Assembly: GCA_002633085.1 (NCBI GenBank) | Contig: NSIV01000009.1 | Location: 1 to 64,000, forward strand | DNA from: Curvibacter sp. PD_MW3 | GTDB lineage: Bacteria; Pseudomonadota; Gammaproteobacteria; Burkholderiales; Burkholderiaceae_C | Direction: 5' to 3' | DNA length: 64,000 bases | Shown here: one piece after another, positions 17,447 to 29,484 of the stretch | Layout of the letters: each line of letters opens with the position of its first letter | Numbering within the stretch: the first letter of the stretch is position 1 | Notes under the pieces: generated by a model | Seen by the model: the letters and a program-made list of their open reading frames with translations, nothing else | The model's database searches: none | What the model was told of the DNA's origin: nothing | Position numbers and translations under genes: made by a program

Positions 17447-18363
17447 GACGATGGATTCTCCGTGTGGTCTTGACGGCGCTGTTCGTTGCGCGATCGGGTT
17501 TTGATGGCCTGGTAGCCGGCATACAGCCGGGCATAGAGGGGGCCGGGCTGGCCGCTGCCGACGGGCTGGCCATCGATGCGGCTGACCGGCAGCACTTCCT
17601 TGGTGGCCGAGCTCAGCAGCACCTCGTCAGCCGTCAGCACTTCCGCGCGGCTGATGCGGCGAAGCTCCAGCGGAATGCCTTGGCTGCGGCAGATATCTTC
17701 CAGCAGGGCGTAGCGGATGCCTTCGAGCACCAGGTTGTCCTTGGGCGGGCCCATGAGGACGCCGTTCTTCACCACCCAGACGTTGCTGGCAGAGGCTTCG
17801 CTCAGGAAGCCGTCGCGGAACATGATGGTCTCGGCCGCGCCGGCATCGACACTGATCTGGCGTGCTAGCACGGCGCCCAGCAGGCTCACGCTCTTGATGT
17901 GGGCCTTCTGCCAGCGGAAGTCGTTGGCGGTGACACAGGCCACGCCGTCGCGCCGCTGTTCTGCCGTCGGCGCCTTCAGGGCGTTGCTGAGCACGAACAC
18001 CGTGGGTGTCAGACCCTCTGGCATGGCGTGGTCGCGCAGTGCCACGCCACGCGTGACCTGGATGTACACCATTTGATCGGTATTTTCGACCTTGGCGCCC
18101 GTGGATGTTGCGTAATCAGCTATCAGTTTCGTAGCAATCTGGTGCCACTGTGCCCGCGTGTTCGGGTTCGGAATGCGCAGCTCAGCCAGGTTACGCTCCA
18201 GGCGCGCCATGTGCTGCTCGAAGCAGAACGGGCAGCCGCCGTAGACCGGCAGTACTTCGTAGACGCCGTCACCAAAGATGAAGCCGCGGTCCATGACGCT
18301 GATCTTGGCGTCCGGCAGCAGCGTGTAGTCGCCGTTGAGGTAGCAGGGCAGGGGCGGCAGCAT
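17443..18363 (-). CDS. D-amino acid aminotransferase (class IV)
   Basis: This fold-type IV PLP enzyme has 306 residues. MDRGFIFGDGVYEVLPVYGG is the family start, and KSVSLLGAVLARQ holds the PLP lysine. GFLSEASASNVWVVKNG is the cofactor phosphate region. D-alanine/D-glutamate exchange is likelier than branched-chain use because of the D-AAT-like GVYEV start, but the difference is not certain. Codons around residues 76-87 come from a dispersed repeat (copy B), replacing a surface helix in frame. It is coupled to ybeD by an ATGA overlap. Confidence 0.88.
   Translation of the reverse strand: MLPPLPCYLNGDYTLLPDAKISVMDRGFIFGDGVYEVLPVYGGCPFCFEQHMARLERNLAELRIPNPNTRAQWHQIATKLIADYATSTGAKVENTDQMVYIQVTRGVALRDHAMPEGLTPTVFVLSNALKAPTAEQRRDGVACVTANDFRWQKAHIKSVSLLGAVLARQISVDAGAAETIMFRDGFLSEASASNVWVVKNGVLMGPPKDNLVLEGIRYALLEDICRSQGIPLELRRISRAEVLTADEVLLSSATKEVLPVSRIDGQPVGSGQPGPLYARLYAGYQAIKTRSRNEQRRQDHTENPSS
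18103..18137 (-). repeat. Dispersed AT-rich repeat, copy B (inside dat)
   Basis: Read on the minus strand it gives TTGCTACGAAACTGATAGCT and onward through GATTACGCA to ATCC. It aligns with copy A over GCTAC-AAA-ATAGCT-TnCGCA-ATCC. It lies in frame within the aminotransferase and encodes IATKLIADYATS with codons (ACG, AAA, ATA, GCA, ACA) unusual for the surrounding GC-rich gene. Confidence 0.55.
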
Positions 18364-18387
18364 GGTGGGGTGCAGTGTGGAAAGCGC

Positions 18388-18834
18388 TCAGGCCAGGAAG
18401 GTGATGGCGGCCAGCACCAGCCAGCCAAGCCAGAAATTCACCGTGACCAGCAGGGCAATCTGGTTGGCGCGTCGGCCGCCTTCGGGCCAGTCGGCCGCGG
18501 CCAGTGCCGCCTGCAGGCGGCGATAGGGGCCGAAGTAGAGGTGGCCGAAGATCAGGCACATCAGCACGCCGATGCCGGCCATCAAATGCCAGCCGATCGG
18601 CATCGCCAGCGCACCGGCTTGGCTCATCATGAAACCGCCGCTGAGCAGAAGCAGCAGAACGGCACCCCACACCAAGGTGAAGAAGCGGCGCAACACGCCT
18701 GCGAGCAGCGGCAGGCGCTGCGGTGGCGGCAACAACTCGCCCAGGGCCGGGCGCAGGGCCAGCAGCATGAAGGTCATGCCACCGAGCCAGACAACGGCAG
18801 AAACCAGATGCAGAAACTTGATAGCGGTATACAT
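18388..18834 (-). CDS. CopD-like small integral membrane protein
   Basis: The 148 residues form four predicted membrane helices. The first carries a conserved histidine (MYTAIKFLHLVSAVVWLGG), and another His occurs in IGWHLMAGIG and GHLYFGPY. This pattern is that of the CopD/HemJ-like superfamily of four-helix proteins, some of which bind heme or copper. The exact role is unknown. It precedes dat by 24 bases on the same strand, and its start faces the atp promoter region. Confidence 0.75.
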   Translation of the reverse strand: MYTAIKFLHLVSAVVWLGGMTFMLLALRPALGELLPPPQRLPLLAGVLRRFFTLVWGAVLLLLLSGGFMMSQAGALAMPIGWHLMAGIGVLMCLIFGHLYFGPYRRLQAALAAADWPEGGRRANQIALLVTVNFWLGWLVLAAITFLA

Positions 18835-18945
18835 AGATAGGGTGGCGTGTGGGTTGATCTGTGTCGGCTCTAGGGCCGGCGCTGTGCCCGCCGGCGGGCA
18901 AAAGTCTTTTGACTGTTTTTTCCTGTCTCTTCAGTCGGGAATGAT

Positions 18946-18973
18946 CTGAGATAGGGATATTACTTAGTATAAT
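18946..18973 (+). promoter_or_regulatory. Promoter of the atp operon
   Basis: A perfect TATAAT lies 48 bases before the atpI start, with CTGAGA as a 4-of-6 match to the -35 element 16 bases upstream. No other gene start follows on this strand before atpI, so it is the best candidate for driving atpIBEFHAGDC. Confidence 0.65.
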
Positions 18974-19021
18974 CAGTGGCTTTGCAAAGGTTTACGGTTG
19001 TAACTTGGGGTGCCGTTGAGG

Positions 19022-19522
19022 ATGTCTGAAACCACGCCGCAGCCCGCCAAACAGGCCTTTGCAGATGAGACAGATGAGGCGCTCGAGCCTGATTTCAAGC
19101 CACTGACGGCCGAGCAGGCGCGTCAATGGCGAGAAAGTAACCCTTTGCTTTCGCTGTGGCGAATCGTGGGGTGGCAGGTGGTGGCAGGAGCCTTGGTGGC
19201 GGCGCTGGCCTGGATGCTGAGCGGTCGCTCCGAAGTGGCGTGGTCTGCGGGCTACGGCGCATTGGCGGTGGTGGTTCCGGCGGCCCTGATGGCGCGCGGA
19301 CTGTCGCGGCAGGCGGGTGTGGCGGGTGCCGCACTGGCAGGTTTTTTTGTGTGGGAGCTGGTGAAGGTGGTGCTGACGGTGGCGATGCTGCTGGCGGCGC
19401 CGAAGCTGGTTCCTGGTCTGAGCTGGTTGGCCTTGCTGGCTGGCTTTGTGGTGGCGATGAAGGTGTACTGGGTGGCCATGTGGTTGCATCCGGCGCGCCG
19501 CAAGTCGATCGTAAAGATTTGA
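19022..19522 (+). CDS. atpI: ATP synthase accessory protein AtpI
   Basis: AtpI is a non-stoichiometric membrane protein that helps assemble the c-ring. The 166 residues have a charged N-terminal arm then four predicted membrane helices (LWRIVGWQVVAGALVAAL to AGFVVAMKVYWVAMWL). The ATG at 19022 is preferred over the GTG at 19010 because GAGG precedes it, though the spacing is tight and the choice is not secure. It is the first gene of the ATP synthase operon. Confidence 0.86.
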   Translation: MSETTPQPAKQAFADETDEALEPDFKPLTAEQARQWRESNPLLSLWRIVGWQVVAGALVAALAWMLSGRSEVAWSAGYGALAVVVPAALMARGLSRQAGVAGAALAGFFVWELVKVVLTVAMLLAAPKLVPGLSWLALLAGFVVAMKVYWVAMWLHPARRKSIVKI

Positions 19523-19541
19523 ATTGACGAACTGGTGATTT

Positions 19542-20420
19542 ATGTCTGCTGAAAACGCTGGTGCACACGCCCCGTCGGCTGGAGAATACATCCAGCACCA
19601 TTTGCATCATCTGCAAAAGAATTTCAATTTTGAGAACGTCGAGCAGCACAGCATCGTCGATTTCAGCCTGTTCAATTTCGACTCGCTGGTCTTCTCGCTG
19701 CTGTTGGGCGTGATTGGCTGCTTTGTGCTCTGGAATGCAGCGCGCAAAGCCACCTCGGGCGTGCCAGGTCGCTTCCAGGCGGCGGTGGAACTGCTGTCCG
19801 AGATGGTGGAAAACCAGGCCAAGGGCGTGATTCACAACGCCAAGAGCCGCAAACTCATTTCCCCTCTGGCCTTGACCGTGTTTGTCTGGATTTTCCTGAT
19901 GAATGCGATGGACATGCTGCCGGTCGATCTGATTCCCTACATCTGGCACAGTGCCGGTCCGACACTGGGCTTCAAGGACTACATGCGTGTGGTGCCGACG
20001 GCCGACCTGTCGACCACGCTGGGTCTGTCCTGTTCTGTGCTGCTGGTTTGCCTGGTCTACAACATCAAGATCAAGGGTCTGGGTGGTTGGGCGCATGAGT
20101 TGATTGCTGCGCCTTTTGGCGACCACTGGGCTCTGTATCCGGTGAACTTCCTGATGCAGATGATCGAGTACCTTGCCAAGACCGTGTCGCACGGCATGCG
20201 GTTGTTTGGCAACATGTTTGCAGGTGAGTTGGTGTTCATGTTGATTGCCCTGATGGGTGGCGGCTGGGCGCTGTCGGCAACCGGTGTTGGCTTGGCCATT
20301 GGTCACGTCATCGCCGGAACCGTGTGGACCTTGTTCCACATCCTGGTGATCACTTTGCAAGCCTTCATCTTTATGATGTTGACGCTGATCTACACCGGTC
20401 AAGCGCACGACGCACATTGA
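19542..20420 (+). CDS. atpB: ATP synthase subunit a
   Basis: Subunit a forms the two proton half-channels of Fo. The 292-residue protein has the essential arginine region in the penultimate helix (VSHGMRLFGNMFAGELVFMLI) and the family pattern VWIFLMNAMDMLPVDLIP. The length fits betaproteobacteria, which have a longer N-terminal part than E. coli. It lies 19 bases after atpI and is followed by atpE. Confidence 0.97.
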   Translation: MSAENAGAHAPSAGEYIQHHLHHLQKNFNFENVEQHSIVDFSLFNFDSLVFSLLLGVIGCFVLWNAARKATSGVPGRFQAAVELLSEMVENQAKGVIHNAKSRKLISPLALTVFVWIFLMNAMDMLPVDLIPYIWHSAGPTLGFKDYMRVVPTADLSTTLGLSCSVLLVCLVYNIKIKGLGGWAHELIAAPFGDHWALYPVNFLMQMIEYLAKTVSHGMRLFGNMFAGELVFMLIALMGGGWALSATGVGLAIGHVIAGTVWTLFHILVITLQAFIFMMLTLIYTGQAHDAH

Positions 20421-20474
20421 TGTAACTCTCTTTCGTTCTCTTTCTTTTCACTTTTCTTTTCCGCAAACTTTTAG

Positions 20475-20732
<258 letters not shown>

Positions 20733-20769
20733 TCGACGGACCCCTTCACGCAGAAGAAGGAATCAAGCC

Positions 20770-21240
20770 GTGAACATTAATGCAACCCTGTTCCTGCAGG
20801 CGGTTGTCTTTGCGATCCTGGTGTGGTTCACGATGAAATTCGTGTGGCCCCCGATCACCAAGGCACTCGACGAGCGGGCCCAGAAAATCGCCGACGGTCT
20901 TGCCGCCGCCGACAAAGCCAAGGCTGAACTCGCCAACGCCAACAAGCGTGTCGAGGCCGAACTGGCCACGTCGCGCAACGAGACGGCCGTGCGTCTGGCT
21001 GACGCGGAGCGCCGCGCCCAAGGCATCGTTGAAGAAGCCAAGGCCCGCGCCACCGAAGAAGGCAACAAGATCATCGCCGCTGCCAAGGCTGAAGCCGAGC
21101 AGCAGACTGCCAAAGCGCGTGAAGCCCTGCGTGAGCAGGTCGCCGTGCTGGCCGTCAAAGGCGCCGAGCAGATCCTGCGCAAGGAAGTCAATGCCGGTGT
21201 CCACGCTGATCTGCTCAATCGCCTGAAGACCGAGCTGTAA
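20770..21240 (+). CDS. atpF: ATP synthase subunit b
   Basis: Subunit b is the peripheral stalk. The 156-residue product begins with a GTG start supported by AAGGA eight bases upstream. It has one N-terminal membrane helix ([21 protein letters not shown]) and a long charged coiled coil ending in a delta-binding segment. Length and pattern match the E. coli protein (156). Confidence 0.96.
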   Translation: MNINATLFLQAVVFAILVWFTMKFVWPPITKALDERAQKIADGLAAADKAKAELANANKRVEAELATSRNETAVRLADAERRAQGIVEEAKARATEEGNKIIAAAKAEAEQQTAKAREALREQVAVLAVKGAEQILRKEVNAGVHADLLNRLKTEL

Positions 21241-21248
21241 GGTGAACC

Positions 21249-21779
21249 ATGGCTGAACTTGCCACCATTGCCCGCCCCTACGCTGAAGCGTTGTTCAAGT
21301 CCGCTCGTGCAGACTTGAACGGCGCTGCCGCCTGGGTGGAAGAACTTGCTGTGATCGCCGGCGATGCCGGCCTGCAGCAATTTGCCGGCAATCCGAAGGT
21401 CACGACGAACCAGGTGTTCGACTTGATCAGCGGTATTGTCAAGACCGCGCTGCCAGAGCAGGCCAAAAACTTCCTGCGCACCGTGATCGAAAACGGCCGC
21501 CTGAACGCCTTGCCTGAAATTGCTGCGCAGTTCCGTGCCCTCAAGAACGCACAAGGTGGTTCGTCAGACGCGGTGGTCTACAGCGCGTTCCCGGTCGATG
21601 GCGCGGCCCTGGCCGACGTGTCCGCTGCGCTGGAAAAGCGCTTCGGTCGCAAGCTCAACGTCAAGGTCGAGCTCGATGCCGACCTGATTGGCGGCATTCG
21701 CGTGGTGGTGGGTGACGAGGTGCTCGACACTTCGGTCAAAGCCCGTCTGGAACAAATGAAAGTGGCTCTCACGGCCTAA
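21249..21779 (+). CDS. atpH: ATP synthase subunit delta
   Basis: Delta links the b dimer to the top of the alpha/beta hexamer. The 176 residues start [19 protein letters not shown] and contain the conserved C-terminal [23 protein letters not shown]. It lies eight bases after atpF with an AAGGTG ribosome site. Confidence 0.96.
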   Translation: MAELATIARPYAEALFKSARADLNGAAAWVEELAVIAGDAGLQQFAGNPKVTTNQVFDLISGIVKTALPEQAKNFLRTVIENGRLNALPEIAAQFRALKNAQGGSSDAVVYSAFPVDGAALADVSAALEKRFGRKLNVKVELDADLIGGIRVVVGDEVLDTSVKARLEQMKVALTA

Positions 21780-21826
21780 GGCGCAAGCCCGGCTGTCAGC
21801 CCAACTAACGAAAGAAGGAAAGAGTC

Positions 21827-23380
<1,554 letters not shown>

Positions 23381-23409
23381 TCCCGACCTGAACGCTTAAG
23401 GAGCCAAGC

Positions 23410-24288
23410 ATGGCAGCAGGTAAGGAAATACGCGGCAAGATCAAATCGGTGGAAAACACCAAGAAGATCACCAAGGCCATGGAAATGGTGGCCGCGTCCA
23501 AGATGCGCAAGGCGCAGCAGCGGATGCATGCCGCTCGTCCGTACAGCGAGAAGGTGCGCAATATTGCCGCCAACCTCGGCAAGGCCAATCCGGAGTATGT
23601 GCATCCGTTCATGCAAAAGAACGATGCCAAGAGCGCCGGCATGATTGTCGTGACAACCGACAAGGGCCTGTGCGGCGGTCTGAACACCAACGTTCTGCGT
23701 GGTGTGACGACCAAGCTGCGCGAGCTGCAGAGTGCGGGCGTTTCCACGCAGGCCGTGGCCATTGGCAACAAGGGCTTGGGCTTTCTGGGCCGCATTGGCG
23801 CCAAGGTCGTGTCGCATGTGACACAACTCGGTGACACGCCGCATCTGGACAAGCTCATCGGCCCCGTCAAGGTGCTGCTGGATGCCTACACCCGTGGCGA
23901 AGTCAGCGCTGTGTACCTGAGCTACACCAAGTTCATCAACACCATGAAGCAGGAGCCCGTGGTGGAGCAGCTCTTGCCGCTGTCTGCAGCCAAGATGCAG
24001 GCCGAGGCGCAAGCCAGCGGTCCGCAGCACGACTGGGACTACATCTACGAACCGGACGCGCAGTCTGTCATTGACGACCTGCTCGTGCGTTACGTGGAAG
24101 CACTGGTGTACCAGGCTGTGGCCGAGAACATGGCATCGGAACAGTCAGCACGGATGGTGGCCATGAAGGCCGCGACCGACAACGCTGGCAGCGTGATTGG
24201 CGAACTCAAGCTGGTTTACAACAAGACGCGTCAGGCCGCGATCACGAAAGAGCTGTCGGAAATTGTGGCGGGTGCGGCTGCTGTGTAA
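23410..24288 (+). CDS. atpG: ATP synthase subunit gamma
   Basis: Gamma is the central rotor shaft of F1. The 292-residue protein has the N-terminal helix [33 protein letters not shown], the [15 protein letters not shown] Rossmann part and the C-terminal helix [21 protein letters not shown]. It is in the standard position between atpA and atpD. Confidence 0.98.
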   Translation: MAAGKEIRGKIKSVENTKKITKAMEMVAASKMRKAQQRMHAARPYSEKVRNIAANLGKANPEYVHPFMQKNDAKSAGMIVVTTDKGLCGGLNTNVLRGVTTKLRELQSAGVSTQAVAIGNKGLGFLGRIGAKVVSHVTQLGDTPHLDKLIGPVKVLLDAYTRGEVSAVYLSYTKFINTMKQEPVVEQLLPLSAAKMQAEAQASGPQHDWDYIYEPDAQSVIDDLLVRYVEALVYQAVAENMASEQSARMVAMKAATDNAGSVIGELKLVYNKTRQAAITKELSEIVAGAAAV

Positions 24289-24321
24289 GCGGCATCTCCA
24301 GTCTGACCTTTGTCAAGTTAA

Positions 24322-25764
<1,443 letters not shown>

Positions 25765-25829
25765 AGCTGAGCGGCCGGTTGCGCAAGTGACCGGCAGCCA
25801 GTTTTGAGCAACATCTTTCAGGAGAAATT

Positions 25830-26246
25830 ATGAACACCATCCACGTTGATGTTGTCAGTGCCGAAGAGTCCATCTTCTCGGGTGAAGCGCGTTTTGTCGC
25901 CTTGCCGGGCGAAGCGGGCGAACTCGGTATCTATCCGCGCCACACCCCGCTGATCACGCGCATCAAGCCGGGCTCGGTGCGCATCGAGGCGGCCGACGGC
26001 AGCGAAGAGTTCGTCTTCGTGGCGGGTGGCATTCTCGAAGTGCAACCCGACTGCGTGACCGTGCTGTCGGATACGGCGGTGCGCGGCAAGGACTTGGACG
26101 AAGAGAAGGCCAACGAGGCCAAGGCGGCTGCCGAGGAAGCCCTCAAGAACGCCAAGAGCGATATCGATCTGGCCAAGGCCCAGTCCGAACTGGCCATCAT
26201 GGCGGCCCAAATCGCAGCACTGCGCAAATACCGTCAGAAGAAGTAA
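25830..26246 (+). CDS. atpC: ATP synthase subunit epsilon
   Basis: Epsilon binds gamma and inhibits ATP hydrolysis. The 138 residues have the beta-sandwich [19 protein letters not shown] and the [19 protein letters not shown] region, followed by the C-terminal helical hairpin ending KYRQKK. It is the last gene of the operon, followed by a terminator. Confidence 0.97.
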   Translation: MNTIHVDVVSAEESIFSGEARFVALPGEAGELGIYPRHTPLITRIKPGSVRIEAADGSEEFVFVAGGILEVQPDCVTVLSDTAVRGKDLDEEKANEAKAAAEEALKNAKSDIDLAKAQSELAIMAAQIAALRKYRQKK

Positions 26247-26285
26247 GCATCTACTGCGATGCAGATCTTCTGGTCTGCAGCATGA

Positions 26286-26323
26286 CAAAAGCCCCAGCGG
26301 TCACGTGCGGGGCTTTTGTTTTT
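26286..26323 (+). terminator. Terminator of the atp operon
   Basis: CAAAAGCCCC pairs with GGGGCTTTTG, followed by TTTTT. The long A/T flanks suggest that it also terminates the convergent TPM-domain operon. Confidence 0.92.
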
Positions 26324-26345
26324 GGGGCCACCTGCAGCAGGATGC

Positions 26346-26870
26346 TCAGCCGATCAAAGGTGCATCAGGCAACTCGTTGGGGTTGGCGGCGCCGGCTTCC
26401 AGCGGGAAGTGCTGCACCAGCACGGCGGAGATTTCTTCCAGCGCCAGTGTCAGCCCTTCTTCAAACTGGCCTTCGCGGAAGGCGCTACGCATCCGCGAGA
26501 TCATGCCTTGCCATTGTTGTGGACTGAGATGGCGGTTGATGCCGCGGTCGGCCACGATCTCGATGGCGCGCTCGGCCAGCAGCAGGTAGATCAGCACGCC
26601 GTTGTTGTGCTCGGTGTCCCAGACCCGGAGTTTGCCAAACAGGGTGAGTGCTCGCTGCCGGATGATGGCCCGTGTCTCGGCTTTGAGCCAGAGATAACCC
26701 ATGGGAAGACCGGCTTCGATGAAGATGCGGATCTCGCCGCTGTGGTGTTGTTCGCTGGCACGAACGCGTTGAAGCAGGCGCTCACGCACATCAGACGGGA
26801 TGGTGCGTCGTACGGTTCGCTCATCAAACCAGCGGTGGCGCAACAAACGGAGCAATCGCTTCATCATCAC
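26346..26870 (-). CDS. TPM-domain protein, cytoplasmic-facing form
   Basis: The 174-residue protein carries a TPM (TLP18.3/Psb32/MOLO-1) domain: SGEIRIFIEAGL, a segment RVWDTEHNNGVLIYLLLAERAIEIVADRG, and LALEEISAVLVQHFP. It lacks a signal peptide and has a basic N terminus. It is the third gene of the lemA operon and overlaps the upstream TPM gene by four bases. Role unknown, probably membrane-linked quality control with LemA. Confidence 0.82.
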   Translation of the reverse strand: MMMKRLLRLLRHRWFDERTVRRTIPSDVRERLLQRVRASEQHHSGEIRIFIEAGLPMGYLWLKAETRAIIRQRALTLFGKLRVWDTEHNNGVLIYLLLAERAIEIVADRGINRHLSPQQWQGMISRMRSAFREGQFEEGLTLALEEISAVLVQHFPLEAGAANPNELPDAPLIG

Positions 26871-27790
26871 CAGTCTCCCGAGGCACCGCCACCGGCGCCG
26901 TCACCACCGCCGCCGGAACTGAAACCACCGCCCGAGCCGAATCCCCCACCAAAGCCACCGCCGAAATCACCGCCGCCCCAGCGGCCACCGTGGCGCTGAC
27001 CCTGCTGGCTGGCGGCCAGCAAGGCGCTGCCCAGCGGGGTGCCGGCGATGAACGTCAGCAGAACGGCCAAGAGTGCAGCAAGGCCGGCCATCAGCAAGCT
27101 GGCGGTGAAGACAAAAGTGAGGGCGGCAACAGCGCCGCCGGTGACCAGTGTGCCAAGCTTGTGACCCAGAATGCGGCGTAACAGGGAGCCCACGACAGGG
27201 ACCGCAATGAGAAGCAGAACACCCAGGTCCATCCAATCAATACCATCATTGGCTAGGCGTGGGCTGCCAGGAGTGGGGGGCGGCAGGCCCTCGCCACGGA
27301 TCAGCGCCATCAGCTGATCGAGGGCCAAATCCAGCCCGCCGGCAAAATCGCCTTGGCGAAAATGCGGTGTCAGCACGTTGTCGATCACCTGTTTGGCAGC
27401 CAGATCGGGGATAGCCCCCTCCAGTGCGCGCGCCACTTCAATGCGGATTTTGCGGTCCTGCTTGGCAACCACCAGCAGCAAACCGTCCCCGAGGCCGGCG
27501 CGGCCCGGCTTCCAGGTGTTGAAGACCCGGTTGGCGTAGGCCGTGATGTCTTCAGGCTGCGTGGTCGGCACCAGCAGGATGACGATTTGGGAGCCCTGCG
27601 TCTGCTCAAAACCAGCCAGCTTGGCTTCAAGCTCACTCAGCTGTGCGGCATTGAGCGTGCCGGTCTGGTCTATCACCCGGGCGGTCAAGGCGGGGACCGG
27701 CAGCACGGTCTGGGCCAGGGCGGCGCTTGTCAAAGCGGCCAAGAACCAGGCGGTGAAGCCGCAGCGACGGGCCCAGCGCAGCATGAGCAT
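26867..27790 (-). CDS. TPM-domain membrane protein, YgcG-like
   Basis: The 307-residue protein has a signal peptide (to TSAALAQ), a TPM domain with ARVIDQTGTLNAAQLSELE and GLGDGLLLVVAKQDRKIRIEV, then two membrane helices (around 195-250) and a glycine-rich tail (GGGDFGGGFGGGFGSGGG). This is the common partner of LemA. The TPM domain should lie in the periplasm. Function is unresolved. Confidence 0.87.
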   Translation of the reverse strand: MLMLRWARRCGFTAWFLAALTSAALAQTVLPVPALTARVIDQTGTLNAAQLSELEAKLAGFEQTQGSQIVILLVPTTQPEDITAYANRVFNTWKPGRAGLGDGLLLVVAKQDRKIRIEVARALEGAIPDLAAKQVIDNVLTPHFRQGDFAGGLDLALDQLMALIRGEGLPPPTPGSPRLANDGIDWMDLGVLLLIAVPVVGSLLRRILGHKLGTLVTGGAVAALTFVFTASLLMAGLAALLAVLLTFIAGTPLGSALLAASQQGQRHGGRWGGGDFGGGFGGGFGSGGGFSSGGGGDGAGGGASGDW

Positions 27791-27815
27791 AGGGCGTCAG
27801 AGAGGACGGGACGAC

Positions 27816-28403
27816 TTACTTTTTGCCAAAGTCAACCGCGGGTGGCGAGGAGATCGCCGCCTCGTTCTGTGGTGCGAAATTCGGCTTGGTCTGGTAGCCG
27901 AACAGCACGGCGGTGAGGTTGCTGGGGAAACTGCGTGCCAGCACGTTGTATTCCTGTACTGCCTGGATGTAGCGGTTGCGGGCGATGGTGATGCGGTTTT
28001 CCGTGCCTTCGAGCTGGACGCGCAGGTCACGGAAGCCTTGGTTGGCTTGCAAGGTGGGGTAGCGCTCAGAGACGACCATCAGCCGGCTCAAGGCACTGCC
28101 GAGTTCGCCTTGGGCAGCCTGGAATTTCTGCAGTGACTGCGGGTTGTTCAGGGTGTCGGGCGTGACCTGGATGGCGGTAGCCTTGGCGCGTGCTTCGATC
28201 ACGCGCGTAAGGGTCTCCTGCTCGAAGGCCGCTTCGCCCTTGACCGTGGCTACGATGTTGGGCACCAGGTCGGCACGGCGCTGGTACTGGTTGAGCACTT
28301 CGCTCCAGGCCGACTGGGTCTGTTCGTCAAGCCGTTGAAAATCGTTGTAGCCGCAACCGCTCAGGGTCAGAGCAGCGATCAAGGTGAAAAACCAGCGCAT
28401 CAT
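27816..28403 (-). CDS. lemA: LemA-family lipoprotein
   Basis: LemA proteins are helical envelope proteins of unclear function. The track start at 28496 is too far upstream; the ATG at 28403 has AGGAG six bases before it and gives a lipoprotein signal ending LTLSGCG. The 195-residue protein contains NYNDFQ-like GYNDFQRLDEQTQSAWSEV and the helical bundle YQRRADLVPNIVATVKG. It starts the lemA-TPM-TPM operon and faces the yheT gene across a short shared intergenic region. Confidence 0.9.
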   Translation of the reverse strand: MMRWFFTLIAALTLSGCGYNDFQRLDEQTQSAWSEVLNQYQRRADLVPNIVATVKGEAAFEQETLTRVIEARAKATAIQVTPDTLNNPQSLQKFQAAQGELGSALSRLMVVSERYPTLQANQGFRDLRVQLEGTENRITIARNRYIQAVQEYNVLARSFPSNLTAVLFGYQTKPNFAPQNEAAISSPPAVDFGKK

Positions 28404-28494
28404 GGAAAACTCCTGCAACAAGAAGCGGGGCTTAGCATACACCTGCGTCCCCGGCTTATGGCGGAAAATTGCGACTGCGACTTCGAATATCCAC

Positions 28495-29484
28495 ATGAAC
28501 TACTCTGCCCCCCCGTGGTTGCCTGGCGGCAACCTGCAAACCATCTGGCCGGCGCTCTACGCCCGGCAGGTGCTGGGGCCGCGGCCGCAATTCCGACGCG
28601 AACGTTGGACCACGCCAGACGGCGACTTCATCGACGTTGATTGGTTGCAGCAAGAGGCGCCGGGCGAAACGCTGCTGGTCCTGTTCCACGGTCTGGAGGG
28701 CTCATCGCAGAGCCACTATGCGCAGGCCTTTGCCGATTTCGCGCGTGAGCAGGGCATGGCATTTGTCGTGCCGCACTTTCGCGGCTGTGGCGGCGACATC
28801 AACCTGGGGCCGCGGGCCTACCACTCAGGCGATTTTGAAGAGGTGCACTGGATACTGGCGCGTTGTCGTGATGTGCACCCAGGCCCGATCGTGGCGGTTG
28901 GCGTGTCGCTGGGGGGCAATGCCTTGATGCGCTGGGCTGGCGGGATGGGGGAGTCGGCCGCGCGGATGGTGTCCGCGGTGGCCTCCGTCAGCGCGCCATT
29001 GGACTTGACGGCCGGAGGCCAGGCGATCGGCCGCGGCTTCAACCGCGTGGTCTACACGCGCATGTTTCTGAACACCATGAAGCCGAAAGCCATGCAGAAG
29101 CTGGCGCAGCACCCGGGCCTGTTTGACGCCCAGGCCCTGCGGGCCGCGCGCGACCTGTATGAGTTCGACAATGTTTTCACCGCCCCCTTGCATGGTTTCA
29201 AGGACGTCGATGACTACTGGCGCCGCGCCTCGGCAAAGCCGCATCTGGCCAGCATCCGTATCCCGGCGCTGGCGGTCAATGCGCAGAACGATCCCTTCGT
29301 GCCCGCATCCAGCCTGCCGCACGAGGGAGATGTGGGGGCGGACGTCACGTTGTGGCAGCCGCGTCATGGTGGCCATGTCGGCTTTGCGGGTGGGCCTTGG
29401 CCGGGGCACGTGCGACCCATGCCGGATGCGGTGGGGCAGTGGTTGTTACGGGCTGCAGGGCAGGCGGGAGGCCAGCATGGATGA
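28495..29484 (+). CDS. YheT-family alpha/beta hydrolase
   Basis: The 329-residue protein starts at the ATG at 28495 (MNYSAPPWLPGGNLQTIWPAL), the conserved YheT start; the track's upstream 37 codons overlap lemA's start region. FHGLEGSSQSHYAQA forms the oxyanion loop, GVSLGGNAL is the nucleophile elbow, and HGGHVGF holds the catalytic histidine. Natural substrate unknown, possibly an ester or amide of lipid type. It overlaps the following gene by eight bases. Confidence 0.88.
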   Translation: MNYSAPPWLPGGNLQTIWPALYARQVLGPRPQFRRERWTTPDGDFIDVDWLQQEAPGETLLVLFHGLEGSSQSHYAQAFADFAREQGMAFVVPHFRGCGGDINLGPRAYHSGDFEEVHWILARCRDVHPGPIVAVGVSLGGNALMRWAGGMGESAARMVSAVASVSAPLDLTAGGQAIGRGFNRVVYTRMFLNTMKPKAMQKLAQHPGLFDAQALRAARDLYEFDNVFTAPLHGFKDVDDYWRRASAKPHLASIRIPALAVNAQNDPFVPASSLPHEGDVGADVTLWQPRHGGHVGFAGGPWPGHVRPMPDAVGQWLLRAAGQAGGQHG

